A DNA stretch of 64,000 bases. Origin: Mesorhizobium wenxiniae. GTDB taxonomy: Bacteria; Pseudomonadota; Alphaproteobacteria; Rhizobiales; Rhizobiaceae. The stretch lies in the NCBI RefSeq assembly GCF_002284535.1, contig NZ_NPKH01000028.1, positions 1-64,000 on the forward strand. The letters run 5' to 3'. Positions 24,236 to 32,535 of the stretch are shown piece by piece (the stretch's first letter is position 1; each line of letters begins with the position of its first letter). A model generated the notes under the pieces. It was not told where the DNA came from. It did not search any database and was given only the letters and a program-made list of their open reading frames with translations. The position numbers and the translations under genes are program-made.

Positions 24236-24465
24236 GCTATCCATTGGTTTCACCCTCCGGTCCAAACCGACAAACCTGGGCTCACCTACAGTCTGCACCG
24301 AGGGTGCGACTGCGCAACTCATGAAGGACCAAGCGGGGACCTAAGTGGAAGGAGGCCGTCGAGGTCTGCATGGCTCTCATTGAAGGCGAGCGCACGCCCG
24401 ACGACGTTAGGAAGGCCTTCGAGGCTGCTGCCGAGGAGCAGGGGTTGCTACGCTCCTCTAACTAG
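24236..24465 (+). pseudogene. DUF982 family gene, decayed copy 3
   Basis: Begins after AGGAGGTGCTAT with no start codon where copy 2 has ATG; reads WFHPPVQTDKPGLTYS in one frame and ends PKWKEAVEVCMALIEGER-like and VRKAFEAAAEEQGLL in another, stop at 24465. The C-terminal third is the best preserved of the three copies. Together the copies are a tandem array at 23797-24465. Confidence 0.6.
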
Positions 24466-24579
24466 CGCTCGATCCCTCCAACCGCCGGTTGGTAGACGCG
24501 ACGCAGCCGGCGTGCGTAAGATTCCTACGATCCGGGCACACCCGCCCCCGCCCACCCTGTGCCTGGTGAACGACTGATC

Positions 24580-24618
24580 GCCCGCCGTGCCGAAAGGTGC
24601 GGCGGGCTTTTTTTTTGA
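24580..24618 (+). terminator. Strong intrinsic terminator
   Basis: Stem GCCCGC (24580-24585) with GCGGGC (24601-24606 region), an inner GTGCC/GGTGC pairing and a GAAA tetraloop, followed by nine T. It would end transcription from the plus-strand DUF982 array or of a short RNA; an open frame for a short Arg/Pro-rich peptide stops just before it. Confidence 0.8.
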
Positions 24619-24626
24619 CGTCCGTA

Positions 24627-24651
24627 CGGAACACCAGCTCCGGGAGGGGGT
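24627..24651 (+). promoter_or_regulatory. EcfG-type (general stress) promoter
   Basis: GGAAC (24627-24631), 17 bases, GTT (24649-24651), with G before GTT. It lies right after the terminator and in front of the KTSC-domain gene. Confidence 0.5.
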
Positions 24652-24786
24652 TCGGCTCCTGCAGCATCTTCTCCTGTGAACCAATGCTGCGAGATCGGTG
24701 TCCCTCCCGATCAGCCCGCGTCCTTCCCCTCCGTAGGGCGCAGGCAACTTCTGATGGACTCTCTCCCTGATCGGAGTAGTCACGTC

Positions 24787-24999
24787 ATGCCGTCCACCTC
24801 GATACACAAAACGGAATACGATCCGGAGCGCAAAGTCCTCTCGGTGTGGTTCGTGGCCAGCGGTAAATGTTACCAGTTTGAGGACGTGCCGCCGGAGACC
24901 TTCGCCGAGTTCCGAGCCGCCTTCGCCAAGGGCCGCTTCTTCAACGAACAGATCCGCAATCACTTCCGCTACCGTCTGGTTGGACCCGCGGTCGACTGA
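24787..24999 (+). CDS. KTSC-domain protein
   Basis: 70 residues from ATG 24787 (MPSTSIHKTEYDPERKVLSV); GGAG lies 10 bases upstream. A frame open from GTG 24676 adds an unlike N-terminus. The sequence covers one KTSC domain: YDPERKVLSVWFVASGKCYQ, then FEDVPPETFAEFRAAFAKGR and FFNEQIRNHFRY. KTSC domains are small folds found alone or fused to phage and RNA-related enzymes, with unknown activity. Probably stress-induced given the promoter motif. Confidence 0.8.
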   Translation: MPSTSIHKTEYDPERKVLSVWFVASGKCYQFEDVPPETFAEFRAAFAKGRFFNEQIRNHFRYRLVGPAVD

Positions 25000-25145
25000 G
25001 CACCAACAGCGGACGATCTCTCTTTTGGCAGGGATGCGGCTCATTCGTCGCGGCCGTCCGGCCAGCCTTTGCGAGGGTAAGGTCGGACATCGGAACGAAA
25101 GGCGGATTCGCGAATTCTACTGCTAGATAATCGGAATCGTCGCCC

Positions 25146-25370
25146 ATGAGGCTCGCGACCCTCCACCTTGAAACTGCGAGATACGGCGATGTATATCGCG
25201 CCGAAAGGCTCGCGCGGCTGAGGCAGCAAATGATCCGGCACATCAAGCGCACTGACGCCTCGGCTCAAAAAGTCGAGCAAGCGCTGGCTAGTTTGGCCGA
25301 AGCAAACGCACCCATGCACCGGCCATGGTGGCTAAGACCAGAACGGCCCGAGGACGAACACGGCCATTAG
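25146..25370 (+). CDS. Small charged helical protein
   Basis: 74 residues. Long amphipathic helices (LHLETARYGDVYRAERLARL, RQQMIRHIKRTDASAQKVEQ) and a Trp/Pro tail (PWWLRPERPEDEHGH). No family recognised, no clear ribosome-binding site. Coding is suggested by composition only. The C-terminal part is antisense to a possible 25-aa membrane peptide. Confidence 0.5.
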   Translation: MRLATLHLETARYGDVYRAERLARLRQQMIRHIKRTDASAQKVEQALASLAEANAPMHRPWWLRPERPEDEHGH

Positions 25371-25409
25371 CGCAACAAAAAGCAAAGCGGCGATCACGGC
25401 GCCCCACAT
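25332..25409 (-). CDS. Possible 25-aa membrane peptide
   Basis: MWGAVIAALLFVALMAVFVL then GPFWS and a stop: a single hydrophobic helix with aromatic ends, like known small bacterial membrane proteins. GGAAGG lies 10 bases upstream of the ATG. It is antisense to the 3' end of the 25146 gene. Could be chance, as one short hydrophobic frame is weak evidence. Confidence 0.28.
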   Translation of the reverse strand: MWGAVIAALLFVALMAVFVLGPFWS

Positions 25410-25877
25410 GAGGACCCTTCCGGTGCCGCGTTTCTCTTCCTCGCGAGATCGCCGCAAGTGCGGTCACGCCCTGTTTCAATTGGTTGGTCGGTCGGTTCTT
25501 CCCGCTCGGAAGTTCCTGTCTATCGCTGTGTTGCGCCCCAGCACCGCACCCAATTCGGTACGTTTTCGCGCATTTCCAGAATCAGACGTTAAAAAGCGGC
25601 GGGCTTGCTTCGGATGGTTAAGGCCAGGAGCGCCTCCGAAAGTCGTTTCTTCGCCCGCTCGACCCGTCCTCGTAGATTGCCTCAACATCGAGGAACAAGT
25701 CGAGCGACGTTGTAGGATAACATCACACGACGTCCCTGCTGCCAAAGACATCCAACACAGTTTATGACTAAGTAGAACTAATTAGAGCATCGCTCGAAAA
25801 AGAGGTCACCGGTTTTTCGAACAAAGCGATCGCAAACTAGAGATTACAGCGGTGCGCGCGCCGCTGTAGGCGCCGGA
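25410..25877. other. Gap with repeat-like palindromes at its right end
   Basis: 468 bp without a supported gene. At 25785-25875 there are RIME-like pieces: AGAGCATCGCTCGAAAAAGA followed by TTTTTCGAACAAAGCGATCG, and the hairpin TACAGCGG (25845-25852) with CCGCTGTA (25861-25868). The hairpin sits just past the stop of the GH16-RTX gene and may end its transcript. Confidence 0.5.
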
Positions 25878-27923
25878 TCAGATCACGAAAAAATCGTCGG
25901 CCAGCAGCGTCGGCCTGTTCGTCAGCGTCGCGAGCTGTGTCACGCCGCCTGCGACGTTTCCGTTGGAATCGTAAAACAACGCACCCGTAACCTTGTCATA
26001 GACAATGTGGTCGTCGGCGTCGTGCGCGCTAGTCCCAGCGAAGAAGTACCTTGGCTCGAGGGCTCCGGTGGCTCCAAGCCCCTGCATTACCGAATTCTGG
26101 AGCCTGAATGTATCGGCCGTATGGTTGAAATCCGTGATGATGTCGCGGTTGGCCACTGAGAGCGGCGCGCTGAAAACGAAGGAATCGTTGCCGGCGCCAC
26201 CAGTAAGCCGGTCAATGCCAAGGCCGCCCGTTAGTGCATCGTTGCCACCGTGCCCGAGCACGGTATCATTGCCTCGGCCGCCGTCCAGTTTGTTGTCGCT
26301 GTCGTTGCCGTCGAGCACGTTGTCGAGGGAATTTCCCGTGGCTCCGACGTTGGCGTTTCCGGTCAGACGCAGATTTTCTACCAGCCTGCGATCGACCGCC
26401 AGTGAGTACGTGACCAAGCTGAAAATCTGGTCGAGGCCCGCTTCGTCGATGACGTTGTCCAGTACATTGTCCACGTAATAGGTATCGTTGCCGGCACCAC
26501 CATTCATCAGGTCGGCCCCGGTCCCGCCATCGAGAAGGTCGGTGCCATCATAGCCCGCCAACCGATCGCTACCCGCCCCGCCCCTTATGGTGTCGTTGCC
26601 GGCAAGGCCGTCCAGCGTGTTGTTCCCATTGTTCCCGGTCAGCTCATTGTCGGAAGAATTGCCGCGACCATTGATAGCGCCAAGGCCGATGAGGGTCAGA
26701 TTTTCGACATAGGATGGCAGTGAATAGGTGCTCGAGCTGAACACCGAATCGTTGCCCGCCGCATCGCCCTCGACCACGCGGTCGAGCGCATTGTCGACAT
26801 AGTAGGTATCGTCGCCCGCGCCGCCCTCCATCTTGTCGATTCCGACCCCGCCGTCGAGCAGGTTGCTGCCAGCGTTGCCGACCAGCGTGTTGTCGAGTTC
26901 GTTACCCATCGCGTCGATGTCGGCAACGCCGGTGAGTGTGAGCTGCTCTATTTGCTGGCCGGACAGCGAATAAGTCATCGAGGCGATGACCACATCGATG
27001 CCGGCGCCCTCAGCCTCGATGACTACGTCGAATGCGTTGTCGACGCGGTAGGTGTCGTTGCCCAAACCGCCGGACATTTTGTCAGCACCGGCTCCGCCGT
27101 CCAGAACGTCGTCAAAGCTGCCGCCGTTCAGGATATCCGCCGCATCCGTCCCGGTCAGGTGCTGCTCCATCACGTCCGGCGCGGCATAGGCGCGCACGTA
27201 GTCGATGACCATCTTGTAGGTGCCGGACGCCCGCTCGACTTCAAGGGGGTTCATGGCAAGCGAGGCCAACATATAGAGCGGCGTGCGGAAGGACTCGCTC
27301 ATTGGAAAGCGGCTCAGCTCCTTGCCGTCATAGTACACGGTGATCCAGTCCGTCGTGATCCTCGCGCCGTAGGTGTGAAACGTCCCGTCGAACATCGTAC
27401 TGGCGAGGCCCGTATAGTTGCCTTTCCAAGCGTGGCCTTCCTTATTGCTCAAGTGCACCGCCTGGTGATGACCATCGGGATCGCCCCCATACGCTTCAAC
27501 GATGTCGACCTCGACGCGTGGCACAGTCTGATCGGGCGACAGCATCCAGAAAGCCGGCCAGGCTCCCGCCCCGCCGTGAAAGGCCGCGCGCATCTCGAAG
27601 TACCCGTACTCTTGCGCGAAACCCCGGCCGGTGCTGTTAACCGTTTGCATCGTTCCCGACTGCCAGACGCCGTCCACCTGCTTCATGGTAATGGTCAGCT
27701 GCCCGTCAGAGACGGAGAACGGGTTCGTTGCCCCCACCGGCGACATGAACGTGGCGGCCCCATAGGGGGCGTGTACCGGCGCGAACCATTTGCCGGTGCC
27801 GTTGTTCGGCACGACATCAAGCGTGTTGAACTCGTCGGAAAAGGAGAGCTTGAAACCTGAGAGGTTCAGCTCCGATCCTTTGTACTGTCCGGTCCAATCG
27901 CCAGGAAGAGCAATCGCAGCCAT
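25878..27923 (-). CDS. Secreted GH16 glucanase with RTX calcium-binding repeats (ExsH/ExoK-like)
   Basis: 681 residues from ATG 27923, behind CGAGGAG. Residues about 10-250 are a GH16 beta-jelly-roll glycanase with the catalytic signature EVDIVE (E138, D140, E143) and substrate-cleft sequence GAWPAFWMLSP. The rest holds hemolysin-type repeats in several blocks (GGAGNDTYYVDN; GNNGNNTLDGLAGND) that bind calcium. The C-terminus ADDFFVI fits a type I secretion signal, and there is no Sec signal. Rhizobial relatives such as ExsH trim exopolysaccharide outside the cell, so a role in EPS processing, biofilm or root interaction is likely. No type I transporter lies nearby. Confidence 0.92.
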   Translation of the reverse strand: MAAIALPGDWTGQYKGSELNLSGFKLSFSDEFNTLDVVPNNGTGKWFAPVHAPYGAATFMSPVGATNPFSVSDGQLTITMKQVDGVWQSGTMQTVNSTGRGFAQEYGYFEMRAAFHGGAGAWPAFWMLSPDQTVPRVEVDIVEAYGGDPDGHHQAVHLSNKEGHAWKGNYTGLASTMFDGTFHTYGARITTDWITVYYDGKELSRFPMSESFRTPLYMLASLAMNPLEVERASGTYKMVIDYVRAYAAPDVMEQHLTGTDAADILNGGSFDDVLDGGAGADKMSGGLGNDTYRVDNAFDVVIEAEGAGIDVVIASMTYSLSGQQIEQLTLTGVADIDAMGNELDNTLVGNAGSNLLDGGVGIDKMEGGAGDDTYYVDNALDRVVEGDAAGNDSVFSSSTYSLPSYVENLTLIGLGAINGRGNSSDNELTGNNGNNTLDGLAGNDTIRGGAGSDRLAGYDGTDLLDGGTGADLMNGGAGNDTYYVDNVLDNVIDEAGLDQIFSLVTYSLAVDRRLVENLRLTGNANVGATGNSLDNVLDGNDSDNKLDGGRGNDTVLGHGGNDALTGGLGIDRLTGGAGNDSFVFSAPLSVANRDIITDFNHTADTFRLQNSVMQGLGATGALEPRYFFAGTSAHDADDHIVYDKVTGALFYDSNGNVAGGVTQLATLTNRPTLLADDFFVI

Positions 27924-28119
27924 TGATGGGCTCCTCGTTCTCGCAACATTTTCGCTGATCCCCCACCAAGATCTAATCATCCATTTGTTAACGGAACGGT
28001 AATGGACACCGATTCCGCCGCAAATGGGCTCAGTGCGGTTATCCCCAACGCTTCACGAGAAATTTGGGAGAAGTCGCAAATCGGTTGATGTAGCCGGCAC
28101 ACGAAACTGCGAATCCTCC

Positions 28120-28272
28120 ATGGCGCATGATCCGATCGACACGCTGGGCAAGGCGACCCGGCACAACATGCTCGTCAAAGCCGAGTGCAGCTGCGGGAAC
28201 GTGCGCTACTGCCGTTCCGCCGATCTGATAATGGTCTATGGCGGAGGCGCCGACGAGCAACGCCGGGAATGA
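28120..28272 (+). CDS. Small zinc-ribbon-like protein, probably truncated
   Basis: 50 residues from ATG 28120. Contains VKAECSCGNVRYCRSADLIM-VYGGGAD, the first half of a rhizobial zinc-ribbon pattern (C-x-CG ... ADL) whose second CxxC pair is missing; the frame stops soon after. Either a degraded gene or a short stand-alone version. No promoter motif seen. The cardiolipin synthase gene begins directly after. Confidence 0.4.
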   Translation: MAHDPIDTLGKATRHNMLVKAECSCGNVRYCRSADLIMVYGGGADEQRRE

Positions 28273-28314
28273 GCTGCATTGCGTTCTGCAACCGCTCGCT
28301 GGATAGTCCTGGCG

Positions 28315-29775
28315 ATGTTGCAGACCTTAATGACTCATTGGCCCCAGATCCTCGCGATCATTCCGGTGGTGATGGCGGCAATCGGCATCGTCCACGCCAT
28401 AATGACGAAGGAAGACGTCCGCGCCGCCACAGGTTGGGTCGGCGTGATGTTCCTGTCGCCATTCCTTGGCGCGATCATCTACGCCGTTGCCGGCATAAAC
28501 CGCATCCGTCGTGCAACGATCAGCGCCATGCGGCCCCTTTCCAGCGAGGCGGCTTCCGCAAAACATGAGCGCAACATTGCCGCCGAGGAATTGATTGCCG
28601 AGCGGTACGGCCAACGCTTCACCGGCCTGAAGACATTGGGCGACAGGGTGGCCCGGCGTGCCCTGACCTCGGGAAACGCGATTGCGATATTGGAGACAGG
28701 TGACGAGGCCTATGGCGCAATGTGCCGAGCGATTGATGGCGCTCAACGCACTATCCTTCTCGAGACCTACATTTTCGACAATGACGATGTCGGGCGGCTT
28801 TTCGTGGAATCTCTCGCCGGAGCCGTCCAGCGGGGTGTCAGCGTTCGCGTGCTGATCGATGCCGTCGGGGCGCGTTACTCCGTCCCCAGCATTCTTGGGC
28901 GTCTGCGAGAGGCAGGAATCACCGCAGACCTCTTCAACGGCAACATTGTCATGGGCCTGCGTCTTCCCTACGCCAACCTCAGAACGCACCGGAAGATCCT
29001 GGTCGTCGATGGCACGATTGCGTTCACCGGAGGGATGAACATCCGAAAGGGATTCTCAGCCGAGTTCGCCGGCTCCTCCAGCGCGAGGGACACGCATTTT
29101 CAGGTCACCGGGCCGGTCGTGGCCGACCTTTTTTCGGTTGCCGCCGAAGATTGGCGCTTCGTGAGCGGCGAGCTCCTGAAAGGCGACACCTGGCAAGTGG
29201 CCACGCCTCCCGCGGCTCCCGGTCAACCGATGCTGGCGCGGGCGGTTGCATCGGGGCCGGATGCCAGCATCGAAACGAACCACAACTTGCTGATCGGAGC
29301 ATTTTCCGTCGCCCGCAAATCGATCCGCATCATGTCGCCTTATTTCCTGCCGGATCGGGAACTGATCAGCGCGCTGACGACAGCGGCCAGGCGGGGCGTC
29401 GAGATCGACATCGTGGTACCGGCGATGAACAATCTTTTCCTTGTCGACCGGGCGATGACGGCGCAATTCGATCAGGTCCTGAAGCACTATTGCCGCGTAT
29501 GGCGCACGGAGGGCTCGTTCGATCATTCGAAGCTGCTGTCGGTCGATGGAGTTTGGGCTTATATAGGATCCTCCAATCTTGATGCCCGGTCCCTGCGGCT
29601 GAATTTTGAGATTGATATAGAGGTTCTTGATGCAGGCTTTGCCGCGGAGATTGAAGCGCGAATCGGATCGGCAATCGCCTCCGCCGCGTCTGTAACGATC
29701 GAAACCTTGAGGGCCCGGCCATTTATCGTCCGCCTGTTCGACCGAGTGTTGTGGCTGGGATCGCCCTACCTTTAG
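28315..29775 (+). CDS. Cardiolipin synthase (phospholipase D family)
   Basis: 486 residues from ATG 28315; a TTG at 28279 and an ATG at 28330 are alternatives. Two N-terminal membrane segments (LAIIPVVMAAIGIVHAIM; WVGVMFLSPFLGAIIYAVAG) of the PLDc_N type. Two HxK(x)4D motifs follow: HRKILVVDG with GGMN, and HSKLLSVDG with GSSNLD. The enzyme condenses two phosphatidylglycerols, or PG with another lipid, to cardiolipin at the inner membrane. An endonuclease/exonuclease/phosphatase-family gene follows, the same pairing as clsB-ybhP in enterobacteria. Confidence 0.9.
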   Translation: MLQTLMTHWPQILAIIPVVMAAIGIVHAIMTKEDVRAATGWVGVMFLSPFLGAIIYAVAGINRIRRATISAMRPLSSEAASAKHERNIAAEELIAERYGQRFTGLKTLGDRVARRALTSGNAIAILETGDEAYGAMCRAIDGAQRTILLETYIFDNDDVGRLFVESLAGAVQRGVSVRVLIDAVGARYSVPSILGRLREAGITADLFNGNIVMGLRLPYANLRTHRKILVVDGTIAFTGGMNIRKGFSAEFAGSSSARDTHFQVTGPVVADLFSVAAEDWRFVSGELLKGDTWQVATPPAAPGQPMLARAVASGPDASIETNHNLLIGAFSVARKSIRIMSPYFLPDRELISALTTAARRGVEIDIVVPAMNNLFLVDRAMTAQFDQVLKHYCRVWRTEGSFDHSKLLSVDGVWAYIGSSNLDARSLRLNFEIDIEVLDAGFAAEIEARIGSAIASAASVTIETLRARPFIVRLFDRVLWLGSPYL

Positions 29776-29900
29776 AGGCTTTCTCGTTCTGCCGGGGGAA
29801 ATTCGGGCGCCGCAGCCATCGCTCCTTTTAAGCGGCGCATCTCGTCAGGGCAGGGGAAGCAGCGATTGCAGATCCTATTTGAGTGAGACAAATCTAAGTC

Positions 29901-30731
29901 TTGAAGGTAGTGAGGACGAGTAGCAGATTCATGCAAAGAATTGGACATAGCTTTCCTGCAAGTGTGCTCAAATCCATTCGCGACAGAAAAAAGCAGAAGG
30001 CGAAGGCTACGCCGTCCGAAGGGACACGCCCCGCGGGGACTCTGGTCGCATCTTACAACGTTCACAAATGCGTGGGCGTCGACAGAAAGTTCGATCCCGA
30101 ACGAATCGGTCGCGTCATCCGGGAAATCGCCCCGGATGTCATTGCGTTGCAGGAAGCGGACAATCGCTTTGGAGATCGTGCCGGCCTTCTGGATCTGCTG
30201 CGTCTCGAATTGGAAACGGGCCTGGTGCCGGTGCCGGTGTCCGGAAACGGCAAAGGGCACGGCTGGCACGGCAACGTTCTGCTTTTCAAACGGGGCATCG
30301 TTCGCAATGTCCATCAGATAAAGCTCCCGGGGCTGGAGCCGCGCGGAGCCTTGGTTGCCGAAATCGATCTGGACGAGAAACGAACTCTGCGCATTATCGC
30401 AGCCCATCTCGGCTTGCTACGCCGATCGCGCTCCGAACAGGCCCGTGTCGTGCTCGAAATCATGAACAGACCGGACGAAAAACCAACACTGCTGCTCGGC
30501 GATTTGAACGAATGGCGACTCGGAAACCGTTCCGCGCTGAACACGCTGCACACGACTTTCGGTCCCGCGCCGCCGGCGGTCCCCACCTTTCCATCGCGTC
30601 TGCCGCTGCTGTCGCTCGACCGGATCATGGCAAATCGACACGGAATGATCTCAACCGTCGAAGCCCATGACACGCCGCTTTCGCGGGTCGCCTCCGATCA
30701 TCTACCGCTTATAGGATTCGTTCGCCTATGA
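29901..30731 (+). CDS. Endonuclease/exonuclease/phosphatase (EEP) family protein, YbhP-like
   Basis: 276 residues. EEP motifs in order: LVASYNVHKCVG, DVIALQEADNR (catalytic Glu), HGNVLLFKRG, IAAHLGLLRRSR, LLLGDLNEWR (Asp/Asn pair) and SDHLPLIGFV (Asp-His). There is no signal peptide; the N-terminus is basic (SIRDRKKQKAKA). The family includes DNases, sphingomyelinases and inositol phosphatases; pairing with a cardiolipin synthase hints at a lipid-linked role, but the substrate is unknown. 125 bp separates it from the cls gene. Confidence 0.85.
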   Translation: MKVVRTSSRFMQRIGHSFPASVLKSIRDRKKQKAKATPSEGTRPAGTLVASYNVHKCVGVDRKFDPERIGRVIREIAPDVIALQEADNRFGDRAGLLDLLRLELETGLVPVPVSGNGKGHGWHGNVLLFKRGIVRNVHQIKLPGLEPRGALVAEIDLDEKRTLRIIAAHLGLLRRSRSEQARVVLEIMNRPDEKPTLLLGDLNEWRLGNRSALNTLHTTFGPAPPAVPTFPSRLPLLSLDRIMANRHGMISTVEAHDTPLSRVASDHLPLIGFVRL

Positions 30732-31067
30732 TGTAGCTGCCCAGCCCCATGGATGGAGATCGGTTCAATGGGAAGCTCTCGTCTGACTAGCGGAGCCGAG
30801 CGGGGCGGCCCAGCGGCTTTGGTTGCGGGGGAGGCCGCTGGGCCTGCCCAGCGAGCCTTCGGGGGGCGTGCTCACGTGGCTGGTGAATACGTGAGTTAAA
30901 GCTAATGCAATCGAAACATGCGAACGAAGTACGTGTCGTTAATTCCGCTGCGCAGAAGCCATAAGGTGCCCCGCAATGGGTCAACAAGTCTGGCACGGCA
31001 GTTGCTCGGTCAGGTATGGGGGAATGGGGCGGAGGCCCGTCGCTTCGCAAATGTAGCGGCGGGTCTT
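30732..31067. other. Gap with a perfect 11-bp hairpin
   Basis: 336 bp. GGCCCAGCGGC (30807-30817) pairs with GCCGCTGGGCC (30834-30844) around a 16-base loop. No T tract follows, so it may be a rho-dependent or processing structure after the EEP gene. No supported gene. Confidence 0.5.
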
Positions 31068-31376
31068 CTACATAGAGGTCGCGTCCCAGCCTACGCGCTG
31101 CCGTCTCGCTTTCCTCATCGATCGTTCGGACTGGCAGATAGGCGTTGGTTTCCAGCCACTCGCGCGGCACGATCTGAATGAGGTCCGACCGGCCAATTTC
31201 ATTTCGGCCGCGATGGAGTTTAGAGCGTCCTCCGTCGAGGGCTCCAGGGCACGCCGGCAACGTTTCTGAGCATCAATGCGGCGCGGCGCAGGATGATCTG
31301 CAGATCCGCCCCGCGACATAGCTGCGATGCGCTCGGCGGCGCTTTCAAGCTCTCCCGCAGAAGACAGGCGGATCAT
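31068..31376 (-). pseudogene. Frameshifted small gene, RHH/CopG-like remnant
   Basis: The first frame reads STEDALNSIAAEMKLAG; a second frame continues RSDLIQIVPREWLETNAYLP then VRTIDEESETA. Joined, they give a small helical domain like ribbon-helix-helix DNA-binding or antitoxin proteins (A-A-E-x-K-[LI]-[SA]-x-SDLI-x-x-[IV]-x-REWL). The shift is near 31189-31194 and is repaired by one added base. The original start and stop are unclear. It lies next to tRNA-Ser and the integrase. Confidence 0.4.
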
Positions 31377-31562
31377 TAGAGGGCCGAATGATCAGTGGCG
31401 GTGCGGCGCAAATTGCGACAATGCGGACCATCAAAGGTCAAGCACGGTTGTTAGCGGCGTTGATTTGGGCCTTCATCGTTTGTGGACGTTAGGAACGGAG
31501 TTAGGAACTAGCCTTGATAAAAATGGAAAAGGTAACTTAAATCAGACACATAGCTTAATATC

Positions 31563-31652
31563 TGGCGGAGGGAGTGGGATTCGAACCCACGGTGGGCTTG
31601 CACCCACGCCGGTTTTCAAGACCGGTGCCTTAAACCGCTCGGCCATCCCTCC
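31563..31652 (-). tRNA. tRNA-Ser(UGA)
   Basis: Complete type II tRNA on the minus strand: acceptor arms GGAGGGA (5', ends 31652) and TCCCTCC (31573-31567), D arm GCCGAGCGGTTTAAGGC, anticodon stem-loop ACCGGTCTTGAAAACCGGC with anticodon TGA, long variable arm GTGGGTGCAAGCCCAC and T arm GTGGGTTCGAATCCCAC. The 3' CCA is encoded (31565-31563). It decodes UCA and related codons. Its 5' half is duplicated at 34975-35009, marking it as an integration site. Confidence 0.97.
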
Positions 31653-31653
31653 A
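31619..31653. repeat. Attachment-site direct repeat, copy at the intact tRNA
   Basis: 35-bp perfect repeat (starts AGACCGGTGCCTTAAACC) covering the tRNA-Ser 5' half to the anticodon stem. Identical to 34975-35009. Together they bound a 3,356-bp segment with a truncated integrase just inside this end. Confidence 0.88.
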
Positions 31654-31725
31654 AGTAGTTGACGTTAAAGAGCTTTCCGGCCCGTTGCGGTCTGCTAAAA
31701 AGGCCGTTTGCTACGCACTTTGCAA

Positions 31726-32535
31726 CTATATGGTCTTTCGACTTGCGCTTATAGCTACCTGCAGCGCCGCGTCAACTTGCTCTGCCGCGTCCGCCTGCAT
31801 GCCGGGCATGACATGGGAATACAGATCCAAGGTAATCCCGATTGTCGAGTGGCCCAAGCGTTCGCTGGCGACCTTCGGATGAACGCCGGCCGATAGCATC
31901 TGCGTGGCGTGGGTGTGCCGAAGGTCATGAAAGCGGATGCGGGGCAGGGCGGTCTTGCCCAAGACACGCACCCACTCATGCGTAAGCGACCTTGGCTGCA
32001 ACGGTGAGCCATCGACCTGGGCAACCACGAAGCTGTCACCGTTCGGCCTAAGCCCCAACCGGAGCTGTTCTTCGGCTTGCCGGGTTCGATGGGCTTTCAG
32101 CTCTGCAACGGTGCTGGCCGAAAGTGCTACTGTTCGCGCTCTGCCAGACTTCGGTTCTTTGTACCGCACTCCGTCATCCGTCTGCTCGGCGCTTTCTTCG
32201 ATAGACATCTGCCGGCGGTTGTCCCCGAGGTCCAGATGACGCCAACGCAACGCCAGGATCTCGCCGCGGCGGAGGCCGCACGTCACCGCCAGCAAGACCG
32301 GGATGAACATGCGCGTCGGTCGAAGGGTTTCCAGCAATGTGGCGGTCTGGCCCACGTCATAGGCAAGCTTTTTCATCCGCTCGACCTTCGGCGGTGTCGT
32401 CGCCTGCGCCGGATTGCGCGACAGCCTTTCCCATGTCACCGCTTGGCCAAACGCCTTGATAAGCACGCGGCGGTAGTGGTGGACGGTACGGGGCGACAGC
32501 AGCGGAAGGGGTGCGGACGTGCCAGGCGAAGCCAA
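31726..32535 (-). pseudogene. Tyrosine recombinase/integrase, N-terminus lost
   Basis: 269-residue frame. Homology-like sequence begins at LSPRTVHHYRRVLIKAFGQA (about 32496), which is the last helix of the SAM-like core-binding domain, so roughly the first 100-150 residues of a normal integrase are missing. The catalytic domain is complete: TCGLRRGEILALRW (Arg I), KEPKSGRARTV (Lys), HDLRHTHATQML (His-x-x-Arg), RLGHSTIGITLDLYSHVM (His and Tyr nucleophile). Upstream of 32496 the frame is made of DNA-ligase sequence read backwards. It is adjacent to tRNA-Ser, its expected target. Confidence 0.8.
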
